This document shows positions 7,977 through 17,303 of a stretch of 42,405 nucleotides of DNA, one piece after another. Numbering within the stretch: position 1 is the first letter of the stretch; every line of letters begins with the position of its first letter. Location: the NCBI GenBank assembly GCA_001510385.1, contig LFFE01000032.1, forward strand, positions 1 through 42,405, in the 5' to 3' direction. The stretch is from Actinobacteria bacterium casp-actino5 (GTDB lineage Bacteria > Actinomycetota > Acidimicrobiia > Acidimicrobiales > Ilumatobacteraceae). The notes under the pieces were generated by a model, which was not told the origin of the DNA, did no database searches, and saw only the letters and a program-made list of their open reading frames with translations. The translations under genes and the position numbers were made by a program.

Positions 7977-8957
7977 ATGCTTCCGGTTGCCGTTGATGCA
8001 ATGGGCGGCGACCATGCCCCCGACGCCATCGTGGCGGGGGCCTTGCTCGCTGCTGAGTCGGGTATTCCTGTTGTCCTGGTAGGTCCATCGGATCTGCCTT
8101 CTCGCGTCGACACCGGCGGGCTCTCGATCATTGAGGCCTCCGAGGTCATTGAGATGGACGAAGACCCGGCCCATGGGGTCCGCCGTAAAAAAGATTCAAC
8201 GCTCGTTCGCGCCGCTGAGGCAGTACGTGATGGCGTCGCATCGGCGATGGTGTCGGCTGGCAACACAGGGGCAACTATGGCCTCGGGTCTTCTCAGGATG
8301 GGCCGAATTCGCGGTGTTGGGCGACCAGCGATTGCAGCGATGATCCCGGTTCCTGGTGGCACTCCAACCGTATTGCTCGATGCCGGTGCTAACTCTGAAG
8401 TTCAGGCCGAGTGGCTCGTCCAGTTCGCCCAGATGGGAAGTATTTTCGCCGAGCACCGACTGGGAATTTCGAATCCCCGAGTTGGTCTGCTCTCTATTGG
8501 TGAAGAGGCCGGCAAGGGTGATTCCCTTCGTAAAGAGGCCTATAACGTATTGAGCGAAGCAAGCGGCTTCAACTTCATTGGCAATGTCGAAGGTCGCGAT
8601 GTGATGTCCGACGACTGTGATGTGGTTGTTACCGACGGGTTCACTGGCAATGTCGTACTGAAGACACTCGAGGGGGCAATGCGTAAGGTGATGTCGGCGT
8701 TGACCGAAGCGGTCACTTCCAACGCAGAACTCACCGAGCACGCTGCTGCGCTCTTGCCAGAAATTCTTCCCCTTCAGGCCTCTCTTGAAGCTGAAACGTA
8801 CGGCGGAGCGATGCTGCTTGGAACGAATGGCGTATGCATCATCTCGCACGGCTCATCCTCACCGACTGCCATTCACAATGCGGTCGGAGTTGCCCGCGAC
8901 ATGGTTGAAGCCGACGTCGTTGGTTCGATCGCTGCGGCGATACGTCCACAAGAGTGA
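7977..8957 (+). CDS. plsX: Phosphate acyltransferase PlsX
   Basis: 326 residues. It converts acyl-ACP to acyl-phosphate, the acyl donor for PlsY in phospholipid synthesis, acting as a peripheral membrane protein. The N-terminus VAVDAMGGDHAP, SAGNTGA near residue 88, the GANSE segment near 140 and VTDGFTGNVVLKT near 220 are family hallmarks. The ATG is positioned 6 nt after a TAGTCT -10 box, and there is no Shine-Dalgarno sequence. acpP, which supplies its substrate carrier, follows 35 nt downstream. Confidence 0.97.
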   Translation: MLPVAVDAMGGDHAPDAIVAGALLAAESGIPVVLVGPSDLPSRVDTGGLSIIEASEVIEMDEDPAHGVRRKKDSTLVRAAEAVRDGVASAMVSAGNTGATMASGLLRMGRIRGVGRPAIAAMIPVPGGTPTVLLDAGANSEVQAEWLVQFAQMGSIFAEHRLGISNPRVGLLSIGEEAGKGDSLRKEAYNVLSEASGFNFIGNVEGRDVMSDDCDVVVTDGFTGNVVLKTLEGAMRKVMSALTEAVTSNAELTEHAAALLPEILPLQASLEAETYGGAMLLGTNGVCIISHGSSSPTAIHNAVGVARDMVEADVVGSIAAAIRPQE

Positions 8958-8980
8958 TCTTCGGGTAGGTGTGTCACGGG

Positions 8981-8986
8981 TACACT
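8981..8986 (+). promoter_or_regulatory. -10 box TACACT of acpP (leaderless)
   Basis: TACACT followed by 6 nt and the GTG at 8993, which is also where the conserved part of the protein begins. Confidence 0.55.
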
Positions 8987-8992
8987 CGTGGC

Positions 8993-9268
8993 GTGGCTGA
9001 AGGACAATTGACCCGTGATGAAATTCTCGACACCGTTCGCGACCGGCTCGCTGACATTCTCGAAACTGATCCATCTGGAATTGCCGAGGGTAATTCGTTC
9101 GTGGACGACCTTGAAGCCGACTCACTTGCGTTGATCGAACTCGTTGAGGCGCTGGAGGAAGCCTTTGGCACTCGAATTCCTGACTTCCGAGTCGACGACG
9201 AAGACCTTGAAGATCTGAAGACGGTTCGTGACGCCGTCGACTACGTGGCGTCTCGGGCTGGGCTCTGA
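8993..9268 (+). CDS. acpP: Acyl carrier protein
   Basis: 91 residues from GTG 8993 ([12 protein letters not shown]). It carries growing acyl chains on a 4'-phosphopantetheine arm. The attachment site is Ser44 in [14 protein letters not shown], and the protein is strongly acidic. A longer frame from 8969 exists but its extra residues are not conserved-looking and it would start upstream of the TACACT -10 box. It lies between plsX and rnc, as in many bacteria. Confidence 0.95.
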   Translation: MAEGQLTRDEILDTVRDRLADILETDPSGIAEGNSFVDDLEADSLALIELVEALEEAFGTRIPDFRVDDEDLEDLKTVRDAVDYVASRAGL

Positions 9269-9282
9269 CAGCAGGGTCGGCG

Positions 9283-9978
9283 ATGAGCCGACGTTTAGAC
9301 GATCTGCAGCGGGCAGTTGGTCACCAATTTGGTGACGAGAAACTTCTTTATCGAGCCCTCAGCCACCGTTCGTGGATCGCTGAAAGCTCCGATGAAATCT
9401 CGAATGAGCGCCTTGAATTCCTTGGCGATGCGATTCTTGGTTGGGTTGTTGCCGATCTCGTCTATTCCGAATTTGAAGATTGGGATGAGGGCCGACTGAC
9501 CGACTTGCGTAAGAGCGTGGTGAATGCCGCTGCGTTAGCTGAGATTGCACGGGAGATCAATCTTGGTGAGAGCTTGTTGCTCGGCAATGGTGAGGATGCG
9601 GCGGGCGGCCGGGACAAAGAGTCGATTCTCTCTGATGCCCTTGAAGCAGTTTTCGGGGCCGTGTATGTCGATGCGGGCTCAGCGAAAGCCTTCGAAGTCG
9701 TGCAACGTCTGATCGCACCATGGCTCTCCGATGCTCCGTCGCGACTTGACCGGCTCGACCAAAAGTCGACTCTTCAAGAACTTCTTGCATCGCTCGGCCG
9801 TCGGTCTCCGTCGTATGTCTTGACGTCCCGAGGTCCTGATCACGACAAAGAATTCACTGCAACCGTCCTCGTCGACGATGAAGTGCTTGGAACTGGTGTT
9901 GGGCGTTCGAAGAAGATTGCTGAACAGCAGGCGGCCGGTGAAGCAATCGACCGTCTGAACTCGGCTGATCATGCCTGA
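9283..9978 (+). CDS. rnc: Ribonuclease III
   Basis: 231 residues. It cleaves double-stranded RNA, processing rRNA precursors and structured mRNAs. The catalytic signature NERLEFLGDAILG is near residue 41 and DALEAVFGAVYVD near 112 supplies the other acidic metal ligands. The double-stranded RNA-binding domain fills about 155-231 (STLQELLASLG to KKIAEQQAAGEAI). The ATG start gives a standard N-terminus. It overlaps mutM by 8 nt. Confidence 0.97.
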   Translation: MSRRLDDLQRAVGHQFGDEKLLYRALSHRSWIAESSDEISNERLEFLGDAILGWVVADLVYSEFEDWDEGRLTDLRKSVVNAAALAEIAREINLGESLLLGNGEDAAGGRDKESILSDALEAVFGAVYVDAGSAKAFEVVQRLIAPWLSDAPSRLDRLDQKSTLQELLASLGRRSPSYVLTSRGPDHDKEFTATVLVDDEVLGTGVGRSKKIAEQQAAGEAIDRLNSADHA

Positions 9979-10807
9979 ACTACCTGAGGTTGAAACAGTT
10001 CGTCGTGGTCTTGAACGGTCACTTGTCGGTCGCCGTTTTGATGAGGTAGCCGTTGGCCGCGACAGGGTCGCCCGACGGACATCACGACAGGAGTTACGAG
10101 ATGGGTTAACCGGCGCAAGAGTTGTCGAGGCGAATCGCCGAGGAAAATATCTGCTCCTTGAACTGGATACCGATGCTGTCGTGATGGTGCATCTTCGAAT
10201 GAGTGGCCAGGTGATCATCGATGATGGGGCTAGCGAGGCTCCTCGGCATAGTCACGTCACAGCCCTGCTCGATGACGGAAGTCGGTTTTTGTTTGTTGAC
10301 CCTCGAACATTCGGCGAGGTAGTGGTTGCACCGCGAAGCCGCATTGATGTGCTGATTCCTGAGATCGGCCGACTTGGTCGGGACCCCTTAGTTGATGGTG
10401 TTGACATGAAGGCGGTGACCGAGATGTGTCGGAACCGGCGCCGGCGTGTGAAGTCACTGTTGCTCGATCAGTCGCATATCGCAGGCATTGGAAACATTTA
10501 CGCAGATGAGATTTGTCACTCTGCTGGTATTCGTCCAGATCGGCCAGCCGAAACACTGTCATCTCGTTCACGTCGTCGATTGACCGACGCAATTGTTGAC
10601 GTCATCGAGCAGGCAGTCGAACTTGGTGGGTCAACCCTTGCAGACTCGCAATATGTCGGTGTCGATGGACAGCCAGGAACATTTCAAGAGCGCCATCGCG
10701 TGTATGCCCGGACGGGTCAGCGATGTGTCTCATGTGGTCGGGGTGTCATTCGTCGAATCCTCATCGACCAACGGGGCAGTCACTTTTGTCCGGTTTGCCA
10801 GCGCTAA
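9971..10807 (+). CDS. mutM: Formamidopyrimidine-DNA glycosylase
   Basis: 278 residues. It removes 8-oxoguanine and Fapy lesions and nicks the abasic site. The catalytic N-terminus PELPEVETV (Pro2, Glu3) is intact, and Lys59 in RRGKYLLLE contacts DNA. The helix-two-turn-helix QSHIAGIGNIYADEICH is near residue 170, and the C-terminal zinc finger has CVSC ... CPVC. The start codon lies within the end of rnc, so translation is likely coupled. Confidence 0.97.
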   Translation: MPELPEVETVRRGLERSLVGRRFDEVAVGRDRVARRTSRQELRDGLTGARVVEANRRGKYLLLELDTDAVVMVHLRMSGQVIIDDGASEAPRHSHVTALLDDGSRFLFVDPRTFGEVVVAPRSRIDVLIPEIGRLGRDPLVDGVDMKAVTEMCRNRRRRVKSLLLDQSHIAGIGNIYADEICHSAGIRPDRPAETLSSRSRRRLTDAIVDVIEQAVELGGSTLADSQYVGVDGQPGTFQERHRVYARTGQRCVSCGRGVIRRILIDQRGSHFCPVCQR

Positions 10808-10851
10808 AGCATCACGTTTTGTGCGGTGCGGCGGAGTAGATTCGTGGAGGC

Positions 10852-13800
10852 GTGTTTCTCAAAAGTTTGACCCTCAAAGGCTTTAAGTCGTTCGCAGATT
10901 CAACGGTGATGGACCTTGAACCTGGTGTGACCGTCGTCGTCGGTCCAAATGGGTCGGGCAAGTCAAATGTCGTAGATGCAATTGCCTGGGTGCTTGGCGC
11001 TCAAGCACCGAAAGCTGTTCGAAGCCAAAAGATGGACGATGTCATCTTTGCGGGCACAGAAAAGCGTTCTGCTCTTGGTCGGGCAGAGGTCAGTCTGACG
11101 CTCGATAACTCAGCCGGGTTGCTCCAGCTTGAGTTTACTGAGGTCACGGTCACCCGTGTGCTGTTCAGGAATGGAGATAGCGAGTACTCGATCAACGGCG
11201 TGCCGTGCCGCCTTCTCGACGTCCAAGAATTGCTGTCCGACGCCGGAGTTGGCCGCCAACAACATGTCATTGTTTCGCAGGGTCAGATTGACGCGGTGTT
11301 GAATGCCCGCCCAGAGGATCGTCGATCAATAATTGAAGAAGCTGCTGGCGTATTGAAGTACCGCAAGCGTCGCGAAAAGGCTCAGCGGCGGCTTGATGCG
11401 ACCGAAGCAAATTTAGTTCGTTTACAGGACTTGTTACGTGAGGTCCGACGGCAGTTGAAGCCACTTGAGCGGCAAGCGCAGGCAGCCCAACGCCATGTCG
11501 AACTTCAGAGAGAGCTCGACGGTTTGCGCATCTTTGTTGCCGGACGAGAAATTGCAACGCAACGAACGAGATTGGTGGCGATCGAACACGATCGCATTCA
11601 AGCCACTGAAACCCAACACACCTCGAAATCTCGGTTGGCCGAACTCGACACTGCGATTATGGGTATCGAAGCGCAACTCACGGCTCGCGGTGCGAGTGAT
11701 GTTCGAGATCGTCTCGCCAACGTAGAACGGCTCATCGAGCGCGCAGATGGGCTACTCGGAATCATCGACGAGCGTCGTCGGTCACTCGAGCGTGACCGTT
11801 CGCAGGGCCTAGATGCCGATGTCATTGCGACCCTTGAGGCCGACGTCGCTGGGTTCCGCTCCGAACTTACCGAGGTTGAAGCTGCACAAGCAGCGTTACA
11901 GCCAGAGGTTGCATCGCTCGAGGAAGAAGAGCGGCAGCTTGAACTCGAACGTGAGTCTGCAGATCACGGTGGAACAGATCTGAGTTCAAAAGCAGCAAGC
12001 GCAGCCGCTGAGGTACGCGGTGAACTTCGGTCGGTGCGATCCTCGCTCGAACGCAGCCGGGCCGAGCGTGACCGTGCGGTTGAGCGCGTCGAACTTTCAC
12101 GTGGACAACTGGTTGAGCTCTCAGACGAGATCGAGCGCTACCGCAGTGAATGCGAAGCTGCGAGCAACGCTGAAGAACCTTTGGTTCGTCAGCACGTGAA
12201 CGCTGAGGCAGTTCGCTTGCGAGCTGCAGCCGCTTTTGATGAGGCCGAAGCAAACGAACGCAAAGCCTCGTCAGAGGTCGAGCGGCTAACGGCACGCCAA
12301 GAGGCATTGCAACTTGCCCTTGATGCGGCGCGGGCTCGTGCCGGAGCCGAACGGCTTGCTGGTCTCGATGGCGTCCTTGGCACGCTACTCGACGTCATCG
12401 CGATCGATGCGGGGTGGGAGGCTGCCGTTGAGGCAGCGCTCGGCGAGGCGCTCTCCGCGGTTGTTGTTGAGTCGGCCTCGAATGCGCGCAGTGCGCTCGA
12501 AGCTCTTCGCACATCGGCGACCTCAGGCGCAGTGTTAGCAGCAGTCTCGGCTCATGCAACGAAGGCTGACGTCCCGAGTGGTTGTGCATCAGTTCTCGGC
12601 CATGTGCGAGCAACAAACTCCGGTGTTCAGTCACTTCTCGAGCGGTTGCTCTCGCACGCGGTGAGCGCCCCAACCCTTGACGCTGCGATTGATACTGCTC
12701 TAGCCCATCAGGATCTTGTCGTCGTCACTCAAGACGGTGACCGTCTCTCATCGACTGGGTGGCGAATTGGATCTTCTTCCGGTGGTGCAACCGCCGCAGC
12801 TCTCGAAGAGGTAAGTGCGCGGGTTGCAGCAGCAACGCAGGCTCGAGATGCTGCCGAGCAGGGGCGCCTTGAGGCTCGCACTGCCCTCGATGCGGCTCTT
12901 GCGGCGGAGCGTGAACTCGTCACTGCTCTCGATCGAAACGATGGACGGTTCATTGCGGCATCAGAGGCGCTGTCACAGGCCCAGGCACGTCGGCGCGAGG
13001 TCGATGCCGAGCGTGAGGGCGCCGCACGATCAATTACGGAACTTGTGACTGTCATCGAGGGGGACGAGCAACGCCTTGCCGAACTCGAGGCTGCACTTCC
13101 AAGTCTGGTCGCTGAAGAGCAAGCCGAGGCTGATGCGGTGCGGCAACGCGACGAATCAAGGACGGCGCTTGACGCCTGGTCGGCGATGCTGGTGTCGAGA
13201 CGACGTGATGTCGAAGTTCGATCGGCTGGGCTGAATGAACAATCGGAGTTCTTGCGCCGGCGGATCGCAGATATTGATGGCCGGCTCGAAGCAGACCGTG
13301 AAGCACAGGCCGGAGCAGCCGATCGTCGGCAACAAGTTGAGAAAGCCCTCGGTGCCGTCGCCGCGTTGAACGCATTTGTCGTCGAGCGCCGCCTTCAAGT
13401 CGTTGCCGCTCGTGACGCACTTGTCGAAGAACGCCAACGTCAGTCTGCAGAGGTGACCGAACTCACCGAGCGCCTCGACCAATTCCGTCAAGAGCGTGTC
13501 GCCTCAGAACGGTCGCTTGAGGAGTCACGTGAACGACTCACGAAAGCTGAGATCGCAGAGGCAGAGGTGAGGCTGCGCCTCGAAACCACAATCGAGTCAT
13601 TGCGGCGTGATCTCGACATCGAACCAGAGGTCGCGGAGGCAGCTGAACCCCCAGCGGTACCAGAGGGTGCAACTCCTGCTGGTCGTGTTCGTGAACTCGA
13701 GCGTGAACTTCGTTTGTTGGGGCCGATCAACCCGCTCGCTCTTGAAGAGTTCAACGAGTTGAGCCAGCGGAATGAGTTCCTTGAAGGGCAACTTGAAGAC

Positions 13801-14325
13801 GTGCGGTCAACCCGTCGTGAACTCAACCGAGTCATTGCCGCCGTTGATCTTGAGATCCAGAATGTGTTTGTGTCGGCCTTTGCTGATGTAAGTGCGAACT
13901 TCACCCAACTGTTTGGAGCGCTCTTCCCGGGTGGTAACGGTTCGCTCAAACTGACTGCTCCTGATGACCTGCTGAATACCGGTATCGAGGTCGAAGCCAA
14001 GCCCAGCGGCAAGAATGTGAAGAAGTTGTCACTGCTGTCCGGTGGTGAACGTTCATTGACTGCGCTTGCATTTTTGTTTGCCGTCTTCCGTTCGCGCCCT
14101 TCGCCGTTCTATGTGATGGACGAAGTCGAGGCTGCGCTTGACGATGTCAACTTGCACCGTTTCTTGAATCTCATTCAGGAGTTCCGCAAGGAGGCACAGC
14201 TGCTCATCGTGTCGCACCAGAAGCGAACGATGGAGGCAGGTGACGCGTTGCTTGGCGTCTCGATGCAACCGGGTGGTTCATCAAAAGTTGTGACCGAGCG
14301 TGTCTCGACCGCCTCAGCCCAGTAG
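10852..14325 (+). CDS. smc: Chromosome segregation protein SMC
   Basis: 1157 residues, a full-length SMC ATPase for chromosome condensation and segregation with ScpA/ScpB. Walker A GPNGSGKSNVVDAIAW is near residue 31 and QGQIDAVLNARPEDRRS near 141. Two long coiled coils (about 165-500 and 650-1000) flank a hinge at about 500-650 (LDGVLGTLLDVI onward). The C-terminal ABC signature LSGGERSLTALAFLF and Walker B FYVMDEVEAALDD complete the head. The GTG start is 9 nt after TAGATT (10837-10842). The scpA and scpB partners are not in this window. Confidence 0.97.
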   Translation: MFLKSLTLKGFKSFADSTVMDLEPGVTVVVGPNGSGKSNVVDAIAWVLGAQAPKAVRSQKMDDVIFAGTEKRSALGRAEVSLTLDNSAGLLQLEFTEVTVTRVLFRNGDSEYSINGVPCRLLDVQELLSDAGVGRQQHVIVSQGQIDAVLNARPEDRRSIIEEAAGVLKYRKRREKAQRRLDATEANLVRLQDLLREVRRQLKPLERQAQAAQRHVELQRELDGLRIFVAGREIATQRTRLVAIEHDRIQATETQHTSKSRLAELDTAIMGIEAQLTARGASDVRDRLANVERLIERADGLLGIIDERRRSLERDRSQGLDADVIATLEADVAGFRSELTEVEAAQAALQPEVASLEEEERQLELERESADHGGTDLSSKAASAAAEVRGELRSVRSSLERSRAERDRAVERVELSRGQLVELSDEIERYRSECEAASNAEEPLVRQHVNAEAVRLRAAAAFDEAEANERKASSEVERLTARQEALQLALDAARARAGAERLAGLDGVLGTLLDVIAIDAGWEAAVEAALGEALSAVVVESASNARSALEALRTSATSGAVLAAVSAHATKADVPSGCASVLGHVRATNSGVQSLLERLLSHAVSAPTLDAAIDTALAHQDLVVVTQDGDRLSSTGWRIGSSSGGATAAALEEVSARVAAATQARDAAEQGRLEARTALDAALAAERELVTALDRNDGRFIAASEALSQAQARRREVDAEREGAARSITELVTVIEGDEQRLAELEAALPSLVAEEQAEADAVRQRDESRTALDAWSAMLVSRRRDVEVRSAGLNEQSEFLRRRIADIDGRLEADREAQAGAADRRQQVEKALGAVAALNAFVVERRLQVVAARDALVEERQRQSAEVTELTERLDQFRQERVASERSLEESRERLTKAEIAEAEVRLRLETTIESLRRDLDIEPEVAEAAEPPAVPEGATPAGRVRELERELRLLGPINPLALEEFNELSQRNEFLEGQLEDVRSTRRELNRVIAAVDLEIQNVFVSAFADVSANFTQLFGALFPGGNGSLKLTAPDDLLNTGIEVEAKPSGKNVKKLSLLSGGERSLTALAFLFAVFRSRPSPFYVMDEVEAALDDVNLHRFLNLIQEFRKEAQLLIVSHQKRTMEAGDALLGVSMQPGGSSKVVTERVSTASAQ

Positions 14326-14396
14326 TTGATAAGCTGGCCATCCTTAGCCGAGAAGTCCACCTGGTGATTCAGACTCACAGATAGCGTCAACTTCCA

Positions 14397-15599
14397 ATGG
14401 ACCAAAATAACTGGATTTATCTTGTTCTCATCTTGCTCGTAGTCGGGTTTGGTGCGGGGGTCATCATTGCTGGTCGGCGCCGGAGTGGTTCTGAGGCTCC
14501 AATACCTGATTCTCGGACGGCGGGAGCGGACGCATCAAAGCATGAATCTGCTGTCACGGCGGTTGCCGATGAACCGGCCGAAGCCGAGCCCTTCGCAGAG
14601 ACCTCCGTTGAAGAATCCGATGACGCACCAGATTTAGCCGTTGGCACTGACGATGCGGTCGACGAGCGAGAGGTCGCGCGCGACGATCCAGAGCAACCGA
14701 AGTCGATGCGAGATCGTCTCGCTCGAGCCCGCGGTGCATTCTCTGAAGCGGTCGGCTCAGTGCTTGGACGGTCTGGCATCGATGATGCTGTCTGGGAAGA
14801 ACTCGAAGATGCACTGTTGATCGCCGACGTCGGAATTGGTGTCGCCACTTCATTGCTTGAACCGTTGCGTGATCGAGTTACGAAGGGAGAAATTGAGAAC
14901 CCGGAGCAACTCATTGCAGCGCTCAGAGTGTCGATGGTGACTCAACTCGAGGGCGCGAATCGAGAACTTTCGATGCGAGATGATGACGGCACGTCAATCT
15001 GGCTGTTTGTTGGGGTGAACGGTGTTGGTAAAACAACAACGATTGGCAAATTGGCCTCCCGACAGATCGCATCTGGAACCAAGGTATTGCTCTCGGCAGG
15101 TGACACGTTCCGCGCCGCAGCGGCCGATCAATTGCAGATGTGGGCTGAGCGATCTGGAGCAGAGATTGTTCGCGGAGCTGATGGTGCTGACCCCTCGAGC
15201 GTTGTGTTTGATGCTGTTGAACGGGCGACTGCTAAGGAGTTCGATCTTGTGCTCGCAGACACTGCCGGTCGATTGCACAACAAACAAAACTTGATGGATG
15301 AACTGTCTAAGGTTCGCCGAGTCGCCGAAAAGGGGAGTGGAGTTGTTACTGAGACCTTGTTGGTGATCGATGCAACAACTGGTCAGAACGGTCTTGCGCA
15401 GGCAAGGGAATTTGCTGCTGCGACCGGTGTCACCGGTGTGGTGGTGACAAAACTTGATGGCTCGGCGAAGGGTGGCATCGTGTTCGCGGTAGAGACAGAA
15501 CTGGGAATTCCGGTGAAGTTTGTTGGTGTTGGGGAACAGATCAATGATCTAGTGCCGTTTGACCCGCAAGAATTCGTTGACGCGCTCGTCAGTGTGTGA
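14397..15599 (+). CDS. ftsY: Signal recognition particle receptor FtsY
   Basis: 400 residues. It receives SRP-bound ribosomes at the membrane and works with Ffh. It has an N-terminal transmembrane segment (about 6-27, IYLVLILLVVGFGAGVII), an acidic low-complexity A region to about 100, then the N and G domains. The GTPase motifs are GVNGVGKTTTIGKLA near 205, DTFRAAAADQL, DTAGRLHNKQNLM near 285 and TKLDGSAKGG near 355. The transmembrane anchor is typical of actinobacterial FtsY. A TAGCGT box lies 9 nt before the ATG. Confidence 0.97.
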   Translation: MDQNNWIYLVLILLVVGFGAGVIIAGRRRSGSEAPIPDSRTAGADASKHESAVTAVADEPAEAEPFAETSVEESDDAPDLAVGTDDAVDEREVARDDPEQPKSMRDRLARARGAFSEAVGSVLGRSGIDDAVWEELEDALLIADVGIGVATSLLEPLRDRVTKGEIENPEQLIAALRVSMVTQLEGANRELSMRDDDGTSIWLFVGVNGVGKTTTIGKLASRQIASGTKVLLSAGDTFRAAAADQLQMWAERSGAEIVRGADGADPSSVVFDAVERATAKEFDLVLADTAGRLHNKQNLMDELSKVRRVAEKGSGVVTETLLVIDATTGQNGLAQAREFAAATGVTGVVVTKLDGSAKGGIVFAVETELGIPVKFVGVGEQINDLVPFDPQEFVDALVSV

Positions 15600-15637
15600 C
15601 CGGGAACTTTCTTGAACCTGACGACGTCAAAAGGAGT

Positions 15638-17215
15638 ATGCGAATAAATCGTGTTCTGAAGTCAACTGTTGTGACACTCGTTCTCGGATTGTCGCTCACC
15701 GCTTGTATCGCCGATGACACCGACTCGGGTGGACTCACTCCACCTGAGGTCATCCGTGTGGGCGCAATGGAAGGCGGGGCAGTTGCGGCCACTGAACAGG
15801 CAGCGGTTGCTGATACCGCTGAGTCCTCACTTTCGGCGATGGATGAAGCTGCCGCAGACGGAGACATGGCGTTGGATTACATGATGCCGTGGACGATTGT
15901 CACCGACTTCATCGTTGGCGACCTTCCTGCCCTTCCCGGTAATTCCACCGGATATGTATACCGATCCAACTCAACCGTTTCTGAGGAAGCTGCCGTTCGT
16001 TTGGCGACAGTATTTGGTGTTGACCCAACTCCGCAGACTCGCCCAGCCGAATATCAAGTCGCATGGGCGTTTGGTCCAGAAGATGGCACCGCTCCGTCAC
16101 TCACGATCGACGCCTACAGCCAGCATTACTGGTGGTATTCGCCAGATTGGTCTGAGCGTGAGGATGCCGTCGCCCTGTACGCATGCACGGAAAGTGTTGA
16201 TGTCGAAGGAAACGTCACGGTCGACTGCCCTGAGCCCGAGCCACCCGTCGGGGTGCCGACTGCTGAAGAGGCTGAGGCTGCGGCGCGTGAACTCATCGCT
16301 GCAGCGGGATTCGATGACGATGCACTCAAGTTCGAGGTCAGTGCTGAAGGCTGGTATGCATCGGTGTACGCAACTCGTCCGTTGATCGACGGGGTTGAAG
16401 CAACCGGAGAGAATTGGAGTTTCGGATTTGGTGCAGAGGGGGCACTGGAATGGGCAGGTGGTTCGTTCGTCAGCCCTGAAAAAGTTGGACCGTATCCACT
16501 GATTGACGTCGAGACTGCACTCACACGCCTCCGGTCGAATTATCTCGGATCAGGCGGTTCATGGGGCGGCGATGTTGCGGTGATGGAGGCCGCTGACGAA
16601 TCAGTTGCAACCGATTCGGCGATAGCTGTTGAGCCGCCAGAGTCTGAAATGGCAACCTCGGAAATGTCGATCGACCCTGACGAATCTTGGGTTGAACAGC
16701 AGCCCGAAGAAATCACCGTCACCTTGATCGACGTCGTCGCAGACCTGTGGTGGGCAACTGATGTTGATGAGAACACCTGGCTCATCCCGGCATACCGGTT
16801 CATCGGCGATGACGGTGGTTGGTACACGGTGCCAGCAGTTGCTGATGAATATCTCATCGAAACACCTGTGTACGTCGATGATGTCGATGAGCCTGCACCG
16901 TTGCCTGCGGTGTCAGAACCGTCCTCAGGTGTCGGCGCTTCCGGATCACTTGGCCGAATGAGCGAAAGCGTTGCGGTGGTGATCGACAATCAACTGGAAG
17001 AGATCGATGAGCAAATGATCGCCTTCTTGGAAGAGGTCGTTGATGTGCCATTCACCGAAGACGAATTCGCTGATCTCGCCGCCGAATTTGGATTAACCAC
17101 GCGGGTGATCCAGCGTGACGGAGAGTTCCTTATGGTGACCCAGGATTACTCGACATCGAGGGTCAATGTCATCGTTGAAGACGGAATAGTGGTCGCTGTC
17201 GACTCGATTGGTTAG
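15638..17215 (+). CDS. Large secreted lipoprotein with C-terminal I78/potato-I-like inhibitor module
   Basis: 525 residues from ATG 15638. The lipobox LSLTAC (Cys23) marks a lipid-anchored exported protein. The start is chosen because the signal peptide begins here and AAAGGAG precedes it, although only 1 nt separates the two, which is unusually close. The body is acidic; residues about 320-350 are Ser/Glu-rich (SEMATSEMSI). The last 60 residues (FTEDEFADLAAEFG, then RVIQRDGE, VTQDYSTSRVNVIVEDG and a terminal SIG) resemble the core of peptidase inhibitors I78 and potato inhibitor I, an inference from pattern only. It immediately follows ftsY. Confidence 0.75.
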   Translation: MRINRVLKSTVVTLVLGLSLTACIADDTDSGGLTPPEVIRVGAMEGGAVAATEQAAVADTAESSLSAMDEAAADGDMALDYMMPWTIVTDFIVGDLPALPGNSTGYVYRSNSTVSEEAAVRLATVFGVDPTPQTRPAEYQVAWAFGPEDGTAPSLTIDAYSQHYWWYSPDWSEREDAVALYACTESVDVEGNVTVDCPEPEPPVGVPTAEEAEAAARELIAAAGFDDDALKFEVSAEGWYASVYATRPLIDGVEATGENWSFGFGAEGALEWAGGSFVSPEKVGPYPLIDVETALTRLRSNYLGSGGSWGGDVAVMEAADESVATDSAIAVEPPESEMATSEMSIDPDESWVEQQPEEITVTLIDVVADLWWATDVDENTWLIPAYRFIGDDGGWYTVPAVADEYLIETPVYVDDVDEPAPLPAVSEPSSGVGASGSLGRMSESVAVVIDNQLEEIDEQMIAFLEEVVDVPFTEDEFADLAAEFGLTTRVIQRDGEFLMVTQDYSTSRVNVIVEDGIVVAVDSIG

Positions 17216-17303
17216 CGCCTAGACCGTCTCCCATGCGGCTGCCAAAAATGTTTGGGGTGTTTGCATCATTGACGAGTCCTCACCCATCAAGCAAGATCTC
17301 AAG

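Noticed and set aside
12189-12512. Long antisense frames across smc and ftsY
   Set aside because: These are compositional shadows of G+C-rich coding sequence with Arg/Ser/Ala-rich translations and no recognisable motif.
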